From: Wyeomyia smithii
Lineage: Eukaryota; Arthropoda; Insecta; Diptera; Culicidae
Length of the DNA: 64,000 bases
NCBI RefSeq assembly: GCF_029784165.1
Contig: NC_073694.1
Span: 53,043,674-53,107,673, forward strand
Direction: 5' to 3'
Of this stretch, positions 36,941 to 48,600 are shown one piece after another. A program made the position numbers and the translations under genes. Within the stretch, counting starts at the first letter, position 1; each line of letters opens with the position of its first letter. A model generated the notes under the pieces. The model worked only from the letters and a program-made list of their open reading frames with translations, made no database searches and was not told the DNA's origin.

Positions 36941-38094
36941 GAGCCTGTCTCTGCCTAAGCTTCAACAGTGGCAGTGGATAGCAGCAGCAGCAGCAGTGGC
37001 AGCGGGTATCAGCAGCGATAGTGGCAGAGCCAGCTGGTACAGAGGCATTTCCTCTAGTAAAAAACTGCCTTCGTGCGGTAGCGGACAGCATAGGTACTTA
37101 TGCCGCACTTCCTCCAATAAAAAGTTGCCTTATTTTGACAACATACAAATGCTCTGGGACGCTGGCAATCAATATATGTGGGCCATCAACTTTCCAATTG
37201 AAAACAGCTCTTCACTGTGTTCAGAAGAATGCTTTAGAAGCCATCCGTGTGCCTCAACCCCCACTGTCAGAGTTGCACAGAGATGCGATAAACATTACAT
37301 CGAATATTAAATTGAATAACGTTTGTCGTTAGATTTAATATTTTCTCGTTTTGCGCTGTAATGAAAAGTAAAATGTTATTTCAATCTGCATGCACTGTGA
37401 CTGTTGAAATTTGTTTGCACTGCATAGTATTTGTTCCATTCCTGTTCAGTGATGTCATATTTCTATATGCAAATTGAAATTCGGTAGCACTGCAACTCCT
37501 CTTTTGCTCAAAACTTACAACACATTCAACGCAAAAATGGTAACAAACAACCTTATGTAGTTCTACGTCAACCTCGCGGTCGTGGCTTTGCACATAGCCC
37601 TTGTGATTTTTTTTTCGGTTGAGTTGATTTACTTAAAGCTTTTTGAGTGATGGTCGGCATTTCTTAATGGGGGCGGGGGGGGTGAAGCTCATCAAAACTT
37701 CCGGCCCTCTTCTTAGCATAGTGCTATGAAGAGCCAGGTGAACACCCACCGATTACCTGTCGATCTTCCCAATTCGGAAGACGTCTGCACATAATAATCT
37801 CAAATCATAATATTTCGCTCATCATATCACGAAAGATTGCTATAAAATGAGCGAAACGGAGATCAGGAAAGCATCGGGTACAGGGCCAAGTCTCCCCCGG
37901 CTGGCGCTAAAAGATGAGCGTGGGAGAGCTTGTCTGCCGTGAGATGACAAAGTGACATAAAGGTCATTTTTTCAAACATGGGTTATTCATGCCAATTTGT
38001 TCATTATTCGAAGACCTGTCTTTTGGTATCTTCCTTTTCGTTGTTGTATAAAATAAAAAAAAAATAAAAAAAAACATACTAAGTGACGTAGGCA
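36941..38094. other. Unrecognised sequence, possible LTR or retroposon tail
   Basis: After the TATA box comes a CAG-rich stretch (36960-37030) and two overlapping plus-strand frames of about 100-130 codons, which I do not recognise. Near 38048-38076 an A-rich run (AAAATAAAAAAAAAATAAAA-like) closes a stretch with a G-run at 37671-37682, which could be the tail of a retroposon. No target duplications were found. Confidence 0.3.
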
Positions 38095-39608
38095 CTAGGC
38101 TGTCCCAAAAAAAAATCGATGTTCAAAAAGTCAAGGCGCTCAGCCCTGAATTGAAAGATAATGTTATTTATAGCATTTTTGTAGAACATTTCCACTTTCT
38201 AAAAAATTGTTTTCAGGTTGCCCAAACGTGATTTATGAAAAAATGACTTTTTCAAGCTACAAAACCACTCTTCTGCACTCTTTTATAATCTGTTCGATTC
38301 CAAAATTTTTCCATATATTTTTTTTTTTATTTTTGTGGGGTTGTTTTTGAATATTTTGCATGGTTTGGTTCAGCATCGCATTCAATTATTTGACTCACAG
38401 AGCCCACTGAACATAACAAAAAAGTGAATTTTCCTTATAATTTTTAGATAAAACCCTTCAAAACACATATAAAAAATTTTTTTGATCAAGAACTGAAATT
38501 ATTACTGCAAAGCGGAACTCAAGATGAAAATTTACATGAGCAAAGATCCTTGATATCTTATCGGGGGGCTGAGATATCGACGTTTTTACATGTGATGGAA
38601 AACTATGCATTTTGTCAAAAGCACTATATCTCCATTGCACAGTGTTTTATTTTGCCGTTTGTGCGTATAATTTCCTAAATAGTGATTAGGATGTTGATTT
38701 GAGCCATAAGGTATGTTCGAAGAAGTTTCAGGAAATTCAAAAATACATCTTTTAATGTAGGAAGATTGGTGATCAATCCACCAATGGGGGGATAAAAAAT
38801 TTATTTTTGAATCACAATGAGATAGACGGAAAGTGTCTTCGACAAAGTTTTAGGTTATTTTAAAACAAGAAACTTTACCGAAGACATCATGTTTCTATCT
38901 CTTATATATTACGAGCAACATTGAGTTTTCTATTAGAAGGCACTAATAATCACAATTTTCGTTCTAATTTTTTTCGCAGATTTTGCCGTATTTTTCAACC
39001 TTCTACTAAGTTATCAGTCATCCAAAAACACATTTGTTTTCTGAACATCGTTATTTTTTATCTCTCAAAATAAAACAGTTTATTAACATTTTTGTTGAAA
39101 TGCGTAGTTTTCCATCACATATAAAATTGCCAATATCTCAGCCCCCCGATAAGATATCTAGTATCTTTTTTCATATAAATTTTCGTCGTAAATCCCGTTT
39201 TTCAAAGGAAGTTTCAGTTCTTGATCAAAAGTTTTATTATTTGTGTTTTGGAGGGTTTTATCTAAAAATCATTAGAAAAAATATTTTTTCTGTGATGTTT
39301 AATGGGCTCTGTGAGTATAAAAACTGAATGCAATGCAGAACTGAACCATGAAAAATATTCAAAAACAACCCCAAACAAATAAAAAAATATATGAAAAAAT
39401 GTAGGAATTGAACAGATTTGAAAAAAATGTAAAAGAGTGGTAATGTCGCTTGAAAAAGTCATTTTTTCATAAATCACGTTTGGGCAACCTGAAAACAATT
39501 TTTTAGAAAGTGGAAATGTTCTACAAAAATGGTATAAATAACATTATCTTTCAATTTAGGGCTGAGCACCTTGACTTTTTCAACATCGATTTTTTTGGGA
39601 CACCCTAG
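38095..39608. mobile_element. Long foldback element with 6-bp target duplication
   Basis: The left arm begins CTAGGCTGTCCCAAAAA and the right arm ends TTTTTTTGGGACACCCTAG. The arms match over about 540 bp each and include ATCTTATCGGGGGGCTGAG on the left and its inverse on the right. The flanks are TAGGCA at 38089-38094 and 39609-39614. The central part is about 400 bp and has no long frame. Nothing in it encodes a transposase. Confidence 0.85.
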
Positions 39609-39614
39609 TAGGCA

Positions 39615-40825
39615 CCCATTTCAATACAAAAGTGGTGAGAAATTCATTCGTTTTTGGGCCGTACTGAAAAACTGATCACTTGGATAATCGTCACAATGTC
39701 ATATCACGGCAGGCACTCTCTCATCCGTGACCGGGTTGATTGGAATGAAGTTTTAACTCCCACTTGATTCAGGACGTATAGTTTACTTAACCCTCTCTTT
39801 ACCATGATTGCTCTAGAGAAGCGAGGTTTTGGAGGCGGAGGGCCTTTGGGGGTATTTGCCGGTCCTGCTCGAGATGCGTGGGTGTGTTCTTGAATAATCA
39901 ATTTATTGTTCAAGAATTTATTTATGCGTTTTGAGTAGGATTGGTGGATGTTTTGGGGGGCTTTTTGCGTCCGGACCTGTGGTGCTCTGGAGTGGCCGTG
40001 CTGGGGAGAGCTGTATGTACGGACAGACCGATCTTTGAAGTTAACTTGTATATTTGTTTAAAGTTATCATTACTATTTTTATTTTATTGATTTATTGTTA
40101 TCATTTTTATTATTATCAATATTAATATTGCTATCTGTTCATTCATTTATTTTTATTTAACAGCCTCTTAATTTATCCCTGTGCGCATGTTAACTCCTTC
40201 ATTTTACCAGCCACGACATATTTCACTAATATTTCCATTCCTTCTCTCACAATTCGCACCTTTCACGAGCATTTCCACGATCCCCACCAATACACGATAG
40301 AATAAAAAGAGAGATAGAGACCCAGGAATCGAGCATCGGGTTCGCAAACAGATAAGCCAATACCTATTTATTATTAATATTTCTTGGAAATCCATAATTA
40401 TAATTATTATCATCGTAAGTATTATTGATCGATATTGTTGCAAAAAGTTTTTTTTTTCTTTAACATCTTTGAATGAAACAGGTTAGAAGGCTTTGAATGG
40501 GGTTAGTCCCTAGATATGCTGACTTAGCGGAAAGCACGGGCTATACACTTGACAATGACAATGACAATGGTCAGCATTTCATAATTATTAAGGACTGCAA
40601 TATTTTAGTTCACTTGACCTTAGGTAAAAGAAGGTGGTTAGAACAGTAATATAGTAACTATTTTCACGAGCCGTTCATATGACCTTGCTTTTGTGGAAAA
40701 GCGAATAAGGAAACGATTCAAACACCGAAGCTTATCGAATACATTATGAACTACTAATTCCCAATTAAATCATTATGAGCGGTACAAAACAAACATATAT
40801 TTAATATAATTTTACTTGAAGCATG
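39615..40825. other. No gene recognised
   Basis: A GC-richer part (39690-40030) with G-runs is followed by AT-rich sequence with ATTATT runs (40060-40440). No convincing coding or element ends. Confidence 0.45.
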
Positions 40826-41255
40826 GTTTACAGTTCCAAGCGAAGTAAAAATTTTGACAAGTGAAAAAGCCTATAATTTCGCAAGCGAAATCTGTCATGA
40901 AAACCCGAAACTTGTGTTATCTTTAGGTATTTCACCAGCATGCAATTTACAGTTCAAGCGGAGCGAAATTCGCGAGTTTGCACTTCAAGCGGAGTGGAAA
41001 TTGGTCGAAACTGACAGATTATAAACGCACTGAAACGCCAAGTTTTCACTAGCTGCTTTATTTTCACGAGTGTGTGCATGCGTGAAAAAAGTGAACCCAA
41101 CTGAAATAGATACGACGATCCACATCGTTCGATTTCGCTAGATCGAAATTGTTTATAGCTCCAAGCGAAGTGAAATTTTTGCAGGTTGTATTTTCCACGC
41201 GCGTAAAAAAATTAACATCTTGTATGACATTTTTACTTCGCTTGGAACTCTAAAC
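40826..41255. repeat. Inverted-repeat element with repeated CCAAGCGAAGT motif
   Basis: GTTTACAGTTCCAAGCGAAG at 40826 is mirrored by CTTCGCTTGGAACTCTAAAC ending at 41255. Further copies of CAAGCGAAGT or CAAGCGGAGT lie near 40943, 40984 and 41160. It is probably a small DNA element; target duplications are unclear. Confidence 0.55.
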
Positions 41256-41295
41256 TTATGATTAATAAATAATAATGAATTTCGCAGAAGCATCA

Positions 41296-41501
41296 TTACA
41301 TTGTTTGTACAGGTTGTAAGGGGCCTCCACATTCCACGTGGACAGATTTTTAACGACCCCGTGTCCACCCCGTGGACAACTGTCCATATAAATTCTAAAA
41401 ATTTTGTATGGACCAAGGACATTACACAGATCCCCCCCCCCCCCTCTTAAGCTGGCACGTGGAATGTGGATGGCCCCTTACAACCTGTACAATCAATGTA
41501 A
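41296..41501. mobile_element. MITE with about 45-bp inverted ends
   Basis: TTACATTGTTTGTACAGG and TTGTAAGGGGCCTCCACA at the left are mirrored at the right, ending in CCTGTACAATCAATGTAA. The interior has CACGTGGACAG and a C-run (41432-41445). A diverged relative lies inside the element 46699-47632, near 47180-47330. Confidence 0.8.
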
Positions 41502-41702
41502 GAAACCTGTTCTTAGCCCGCAAGGCATTTAACATATAATTTAATAATTGTTGATTAATTATATCAAACATTATTGCTGCTATTTTTCAAATAACATTTT
41601 CAACTTGTAAATTTTTATTAGGATTTATATAGAAACAATCTTAATCTGGAAACAGCGCTAGATTGAGTTATAAACAATAAAGTAGGTTATTTTATTCATC
41701 CG

Positions 41703-42030
41703 TTTTTTTTTTTTTTTTTTTTTGTTGCATGAACCACCAATAAGCGTGTTAATAACAACAAACTTGGCTTTCTTTTTCTGAACAGGCTGATTAATGATCG
41801 CCGGCACGTTGAAAAAGTGATTTATTAAAGAATAATTTCGAATCACGCAAACCTTTGATTGCCTTTTTCAAACCACGGTTGATTTTTGTCATATAGAAAT
41901 ATCCCCAATTTCGTGAAAATTTTTTAAACCGTTGCACTTTCCGACATTTGCGAAAGCCATACTCCAAAGGGTCATTTGAACCTGGTAATGCTGAGTTCAT
42001 ACATAAGGACGCGGCATTCCCACAGTTCAA
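41703..42030 (-). other. Possible retrocopy with a 21-nt A tail
   Basis: On the minus strand a run of 21 A ends a stretch with coding-like composition. One frame reads PLEYGFRKCRKVQRFKKFSR and continues for about 80 codons; a second reads FFNVPAIINQPVQKKKAKF towards the tail. An AATAAA lies about 100 bases before the A run. I do not recognise a parent protein and found no flanking duplication, so this is a weak call. Confidence 0.2.
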
Positions 42031-42990
42031 GTGTATGTGCTAAACTCCGTGAAAGAAGGATTACCAGCGAAAGAAAAACCAGCAGTCATGCAGTAACTTG
42101 AGTCACACAAATCACGCCCAGGTGGACTTATGTAGCCGTCCGAAGCGAAACATTAGCTCTTGTCCGGTGCCATACCCTCCTCGCGAGTTCTTCCCCTCAT
42201 GTTCCGTAGTGTTGGTATGTAATTTTGCGCTAGTGTTTGTAGTTCAGTGTTTGGATTTTTTCCTCGAAGCTTCTCTATGTACGCGGCTGGGGTTCAGTTC
42301 ACTCAACTTTAAACTCATTTTTTCTGATTCATTCACATGGCGGTTATCTTGAAATCACTCACTTAAAGCATCACTGGAACCAGAAGTTTATAAACACTGG
42401 GTTTCGAAAAAGAAAACAATTACTTGCATGCTTACTCAGCACGTTAAATAGTTCGAAGTCCTATTAGATAAATTTTGCAATAAATTTCACCAGACACGGT
42501 AATAAATCCTTTGAAAAAACTACACTTTTAGATTTCAACGACTGGATAAAATTCCACGAGAAACACACTCGCGATCCTAGGTACTGAAACCCTACTTGAG
42601 AGCTTCTAGGAAACAGAGCGGATATGCAAACATCGGTGAAGGAACACCTACTCCGAATCAACTTGTCCAGCAAACGGGCTCTGCCAGACTGACCGTGGTT
42701 CCTGCGACGACCGGTTTCAATACGTTCGGGGGCCAGTTAACGCGCGCGGTCTTCATTGCGCTTCAGCTCCCGCTGTGGTGACCAACGCGTGTGCAAGCTT
42801 CAAACACCAGGCAGCACCCTACCAACGCTGCGCACTTTTGACCATGCGTCACCATCGGAGGAAACCGACAGCTTGAGCGCTTGCTGCGATCCCTTGACCT
42901 CGCTCCACCCTGGTGAAACGACGAAAGGGGGGAACATAAAAATGTGAGCTTTTAATGCTTCCCGGCCAGCAGCGGCAATCGGAATTCTTC
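42031..42990. other. Likely host non-coding DNA
   Basis: Balanced to GC-rich sequence (42580-42950) without repeat ends. Overlapping short frames are present in both directions and none has recognisable content. It lies downstream of the candidate minus-strand promoter at 42994, so it could contain an untranslated first exon. Confidence 0.35.
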
Positions 42991-42993
42991 CTG

Positions 42994-43016
42994 TTTATAT
43001 ACAGAGAGAGAGAGAG
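42994..43016 (-). promoter_or_regulatory. Candidate TATA promoter with GAGA tract
   Basis: Read on the minus strand, a CTCTCTCTCTCTCTG tract (GAGA-factor type) is followed directly by TATATAAACAG. A start site would be expected about 25-30 bp downstream, near 42968. The arrangement is typical of insect promoters and has the same strand as the host exon at 45022-45343, so it could be an internal promoter of that gene. No transcript evidence. Confidence 0.35.
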
Positions 43017-43019
43017 CTG

Positions 43020-45021
43020 TCCATCGGCAGGCATTGACTGGTATCTCGAAATTACCTAGGCACGAGGCAACCTGCGGGCACGTGGTGCAAATAGTTCCAT
43101 CGATGATGACCGCCAAACTAATTAATCGTGTAGCTGACTTGTAAAGGTGGGCTGCAGGGCTATAGATTTTTTTCGACACGAGCTAATGTCTCTCTCCCCA
43201 GACCTTCTGGAGTGTCATTTCGTGGTACTACCATTTGAGGATTTGGAGACTTATCAGAGGCAGACAGATGTTTAACTATGTGTTATGATATCTAATTGAA
43301 AACGTCTTTTTAACGTGGAATCACGTTTAAGAGATAGGTACAGAAATTGAATCAAAAAATAGGACCGTCACGAAATGTTATTCGCATTTACATGCTTAGA
43401 ACTATATGATTTATCAACCGACTCGGAAAATTTTTAAGTATTTAAGTTCACTCTGGCATCTGAGTAGTTTTTACCCTGTTGTGAACTGGCTTCACATAAT
43501 CTTACGTCTACCATTTTTTACTTCAATGGCCTGCAAATCAAGCTGAAAAATCCGGTTTTGGTTGTCAAACTTAATCTTCCAGCAACTTTCCTGTCTGATT
43601 GTCTGTGCTCGAAGCATGTCATCCTTCAATCTAATTCGCTGTAACTAATTATGTTCATACGGTAGTTTTAAGTATAAAGCTCACTAGAACAAAACAAAAC
43701 AGTCCTACTATTGCTGATGGTTGCTCATTAGTCCTAACGGGAGGCAGCCAGGCGAAGTTTCTCTTCGCTGGCATGGAATGTTGACCTTCGCGCACAGTTG
43801 TAGAAATTCGTGTTGACCAAATTTACATCGACAAGTCGTAAAAACTACCGGAGGACAGGAGGAGGAGGGTGGATAAATTAAACAACACCGCAGGCGAAAC
43901 CAGAACAAACTTCCGCCGGAGCACCCAGTTGTGTTGATTTATTAGAGCTGATTTGTTCCGTTTCTTATCTCGCTCGGGCTAACATTGATTAGAGTTGGTG
44001 TCGATTTTTTTTTTTGTGGTAACACTTTCCAATGATTTGTTAGATCGCCGACCGCGGATTGAGGCGAATCACAAAAATGTTTTTGTTGATTTGTTTTCCA
44101 ACCAGTCATGTTGCTCCGCGAATTTTCGCAAATCCATCTAAAAAACTATGTTTAAAGGGTTGGTCTCTCAGAAAATTATTTGTGTGGTACATGACATACA
44201 CAAACAAATCAAATACTAACAATCGAACTATTTTCAGGTTAGGGCTGGCTTTTCTCTCGTTTTAATTATAATTATAATACCGAGCAGTTGTTAAATTGTG
44301 TTCTTAAACCTCAAAATAACTCAACTCATCATTCCATCACGGGGATGGCAAGCCTGCCAGCTACCATACATTTGATGTGTTGCCAACATTACATCGAATG
44401 GTCAGTTTATCCTTGTCTTATATTGATTCGTTCGAAAGAAAACAAACGCTGATAATCTGTGCAATTTTCAGCCTCATTGACACTAAATAATAAATGTACT
44501 TCAAATTCACAAGCACAACCACAAGAAAATTATCATAAAAGTTGTAAAGAGACAAACCGTTGTTTACCTTTCTCTGTTTACGCTCAAAACTTCTTCAGAA
44601 GGCAGCGAGTGTACAAGGGAAGGTCTTTTTTCACTATGGTAGAGGTCAACGACGTTAACCAAAACCTACGGCAATCGTGATAAATGCATAATATTTCTAG
44701 TAGCACAGCCTACGTTATATTTCCATCCTATTTCGGAAACAGCAGCGAGTATAATTGTTTCCAAGGTAGGCATTACTGCAGTGGAGAAGAAAATGCTCGA
44801 AATACCAACTCATTTAACCTTCATTTGGAGAGTGCTCCCGTAAGAAAAGGTGCACAAATTGTGACGCTCTATTTCTTTATATAGAATTCGTCTTAAACAG
44901 TTTTGTTCAATTAGGTAAAGGTACTACAAACTCTCCCCTCACAAATCGAGAGAACTTCTTTTTCATTTACTTGTATGTGGTCCTTGAACAGCAGCAACCG
45001 TTATTAAAAATCGTTACCTAC
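43020..45021. other. Putative host intron sequence
   Basis: Lies just 3' of the splice donor at 45021 on the minus strand. Ordinary composition, with no element ends, and with short frames only. Confidence 0.4.
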
Positions 45022-45282
45022 CTTAACTTCGACGTGATTACCGGTGGCCGTTAGAAGTTGAATTTTAAGCAGAACTTCTTCAGTGCCGGGAGACTTTTTC
45101 ACTAGTACCACAGACCGGTCCTCCCCTTGGAGAACTTTAACAGCACTACGGTTAGAAAAACGCCTCCTGGGCTTCCATCCGAGGGGCATCCATGGTGATT
45201 CGTCACCGCTGCTGATGCTGCTGTCGGATAGTACGGTGACAGCTTGTCGCGGTATGAAATTGTCTCGTATTATGCTGATCAT
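45022..45282 (-). CDS. First coding exon of an unrecognised host gene
   Basis: The exon appears to run 45343-45022 on the minus strand. A polypyrimidine acceptor, TTTTGTTTTCAG, precedes 45343. The donor AAG then GTAGGT follows 45022. The ATG at 45282 is preceded in frame by a TAG, so this exon holds the end of the 5' UTR and the start codon. It encodes 87 residues: MISIIRDNFIPRQ, a Ser/Asp-rich stretch (SDSSISSGDESPW), a basic stretch (GWKPRRRFSNRS), then VLQGEDRSVVLVKKSPGTEE and an alternating hydrophobic segment like the first strands of a folded domain. I do not recognise the family. Codon use and even base composition differ from the surrounding elements. Upstream and downstream exons were not found in the window. 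Confidence 0.6.
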
Positions 45283-45343
45283 AGTACTCTAGCGAATGGT
45301 CCGATCACCAGAGAAAGGTGTTAAGCATTTTGTGAGCTGTGCG

Positions 45344-45967
45344 CTGAAAACAAAACATTTTTATTAGTTAGTGCTTCAAATCTTTGGACCTCAGAAACAG
45401 TACAACAGCTTTAAATTATTTTGAATAATGTCTCTGACTACTATGAGTGTGAATATTTGCATTAAAAAATAATTTGCATTAAAAATCACAAAAGTGACCG
45501 ATTCAGATATTTCCAAGTTAATGATAACTAAATGCATAACTGAATATAATTTTGTATAAATAATCAATAACGAATAATTTTCACTTATAACCTTACTTTT
45601 AATGAGATATTTTGAAAGTTACTCAAATATCTTATTAAAGGCATAGCGATATATAATATCAAATTTTTTTAATATCTTTCGAATAACACGATAAGTTCTC
45701 ATAGCTAAATATGTTATTGATGAGTTATGATTTTGTTATGCTCTCCTACCCGGGTCTCCCGCATTAACAATGCTTTAGTAATATCCCGTTTAAAGTCTGT
45801 TAAAAAAATAACATATTTTAGACATTTGGCATTTGCCTGCCGTAGAGATGTAGCTAGGCGCAATGATTTAGTTAAATGAGCGACTGTAAATCAATTTCAA
45901 TCTCCTCTGGTTTGTAAATACGCGCAACAAAAAGACGCTTGTTCATTCAATAACATATTATTACTAC
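45344..45967. other. No gene seen
   Basis: AT-rich sequence upstream of the exon's acceptor, probably intron. Confidence 0.4.
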
Positions 45968-46690
45968 AAGGGCTGAGAAGTCTTTGATCTTTTAACGAAA
46001 AAAAAAGCGATAAACTGTTTTATTCTTCGACATAGCCCCATCCAGAAGTAGTAGTAGTCCTCTACCATTTTGATACCAGCGCGTTAAGTCTCTTAAAATA
46101 GTCGTTTGTTTCCAATTATACCTCTTCAAACACTTGCCAACGAACCATATTTTCACCCGGAAAAACTGGAAATAGTCACTCGGGGCTAAATCTAACGAAT
46201 ATTTTAAACCAAACTGCAACATTTTAAACCACTCTATATGATGTTGAATTTTACGCGATTATTTGCTGAGATTGTACTTTATCAGCTCTGTTCTCAAGGA
46301 CAAGGACGTGTATTTTTCAGGATTTTTTTTTGAAGAGGCACGTCTGTTTGTCTGTGCAAGGGACACATTTCCAATCGGGCAAACAGAAACGAGTCGCAAT
46401 ACGGGGGTGAGGAACCAGTTTGCAGTGCAATTTTTTCATTGTTTTGGTCTTATCGCGAGCAAAATGATCTGGAGCGTTGTCTTGGTGTAAGAGCACTATT
46501 TTTCTTCAACATATACATACGTTTCACCTTGATTTCAACGTCCAATCGATTCAACAATGTACAATAATATTGTTTATTGATTGATTGAAACAACTTTGTA
46601 CGACGTTGATTTTTACGCGATAATTTTCCAAGGCTGTGCTGTAGCAGCTCCGGTGTTTGCGTATGAGCAATGCTTTCATCGGCAAAGTTG
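45968..46690 (-). pseudogene. Degenerate mariner transposase fragment
   Basis: Reading the minus strand from 46690 down, QYYCTLLNRLDVEIKVKRMY is followed, in another frame, by LLHQDNAPDHFA with the second catalytic Asp of the DD34D family. After a shift, YSLDLAPSDYFQF holds the third Asp (45992-46222). The two motifs are about 290 bp apart instead of about 100, so extra sequence has entered between them. Part of it (46243-46290) resembles 46600-46650. The N-terminal half is missing, and the MITE 46699-47632 abuts the fragment. Function is lost. Confidence 0.75.
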
Positions 46691-46698
46691 CAGTAGTA

Positions 46699-47632
46699 CC
46701 GTAAACTGGGGTGACTTTGATCACCGGGGTGACTTTGATCACTGTACCTCTTTTTTGAAAATGTGGTAAAAAAGCGCTCGTAGTGCTTGGGACTTGTCGT
46801 AATCTTCACTGAATGCGTGGATATATGTTCGCATTGCTACTACTCATGCATTTCCTGCTATTTCAAGAGTGTTTTTTTTTGCTAAAATATTAATTGAAAA
46901 TAAAGTGTATTTTTGGCGATTTTTGTTGCATACAAACAATCGGTTCAAGCAGATTCAAAACAACAAGTTACAATACGTAAAGTTTTTTTAATTTGTTCCG
47001 AGATTACTTCTTAAGATGAACAAATATTATAACAATACATTTTATAGTTATTTTTGCAAGTTTTTCCTCAAAGGCAATGTTGAGTCCCAATATTCTTCAC
47101 AGCGTATTATATATTTCTTCTTAACAAAAACCCAAGACGTGAAGTAACATGCAAATTTGGCCAATTTCATAAGTCATATTCCTCGTGGACTAGTTTTTGA
47201 TGATTTTAGACCACCTTCTCTCTCACTGGATAACAATTCATATATATTCTTAAAATTTTGTATGAATCTTGTACATTCGCCATTATAAACTGTTCACGTA
47301 GAATGTGAATAGCCCCCAAATTGCTTTCCATATTTATAAACTCGTTTAAGCCATTTAAGGCTGTTCAATTTAGTGAAAGTAGCAAAGTGTTACACCAAAT
47401 TCATTCAAATAATGAAGTGATCAAAGTCACCCCGGAATGATGATTGGTGTAAAATTTTTAGAGCATATTTAAAAACATCGAAAATGTTGTTGAACTTTTG
47501 AAGTAGTGACTGAATCTTTTTCAATGCATGCCAGTACTTATTTTAAAAATATCGAATAATATTGTTTTCAGTATATTCTGAAAATATTTGAGATACAATC
47601 AAAAAAGTGATCAAAGTCACCCCAGTTTACGG
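46699..47632. mobile_element. TA-flanked MITE with GGGGTGACTTTGATCA ends
   Basis: CCGTAAACTGGGGTGACTTT follows TA at 46697-46698, and its inverse precedes TA at 47633-47634. GGGGTGACTTTGATCAC is repeated just inside the left end. Total length is 934 bp, with no transposase frame. The ends resemble those of the element at 6722-7588 in style. A degraded copy of the 41296-41501 MITE lies within it, near 47180-47330. Confidence 0.88.
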
Positions 47633-48059
47633 TACTTAAGGACTTCGAGTTTGCCATACAAACTTGTTCAAAATTATGTTTTAAATGAGCTACCGGCTTA
47701 GGAAAAACTGGGCACAAGAGATAATTTACAACCTAGTTTTCCGGTTATTTACCATTATTTCGTACGTTTTTTTTTTCGGATGTAGAGGTGTACGCTTTGG
47801 CAACCTTTTCGTTATTAATCGTGAGGATTCAACGCCGAAATCGTCACAATTAATAACGAAGAGGTTGCTAAAGCCAACAGTCGTTCTGATCTGGACCTAA
47901 TGGTATTCTCGCTGTACTCCTGAAAAACCGGAAGTTTAGAATCGCCGCTAACCGCTATTTTTTATCTTTCCTAGTTGAAGTGTAACTCCGTCAAGTTGGA
48001 GCAATCATTGGTTTTCTTTTCTTTTTCTCCTTTTTGAATCTGTTGATTCAACAGTCTCT

Positions 48060-48600
48060 CTGAGACCGCGCACTCATATTCTAATCTTTTTTCAATAGTA
48101 TATTTCACTTGAACATAGCTGAATTCTGATCTACAGCTTCTGAATGCCCTGCGCGGATAATACAGAAATTAACTATGTTTTAGTAATATTTACCCTTGAA
48201 AAACATTTTTTTTAATAAGTGCATAGAAAAATTGCTACTCGAAATTACCTGCATGCACGACAGTATATGCGTACCTTTTTGTCCAGCTCCGTGAACAATA
48301 AAACTACTCTCTTGTCTAGAATCTCTCCGAGAAAAGCACTTAAATACCGTGATAGCGGGTAATTCTGCGCGGCACATTTCTCGCGCAAAACTGTTCATCA
48401 ACAATAAATTCCACTATCACATAGCTAATTTGTGTTCTATAGCTTTTCAATCGCATGCTTGTACCTATGCTTTAGCGGAGAGAAAATCTCTCGAAAAACA
48501 ATTATTAACGATGAGTACATAAAATGTGATGCGGGAAATTACACCCGGACATGATAGTATATGTTCTGCGTCCTGCTCCGTGAACAATAGACCATCGCAC
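48060..48600 (+). repeat. Diverged direct duplication, about 290-bp offset
   Basis: CAGCTCCGTGAACAATAAA near 48283 and CTGCTCCGTGAACAATAGA near 48572 are part of two parallel stretches that also share CTCGAAATTACCTGCATG-like, CATAGCT and GACAGTATATG-like phrases. They are old and imperfect. 47635-48059 holds no gene. Confidence 0.5.

Noticed and set aside
36915..37332. Plus-strand frames of about 100-130 codons after the TATA box
   Set aside because: Two overlapping frames compete, neither has a recognisable domain, and Ala/Gln content reflects a CAG run.
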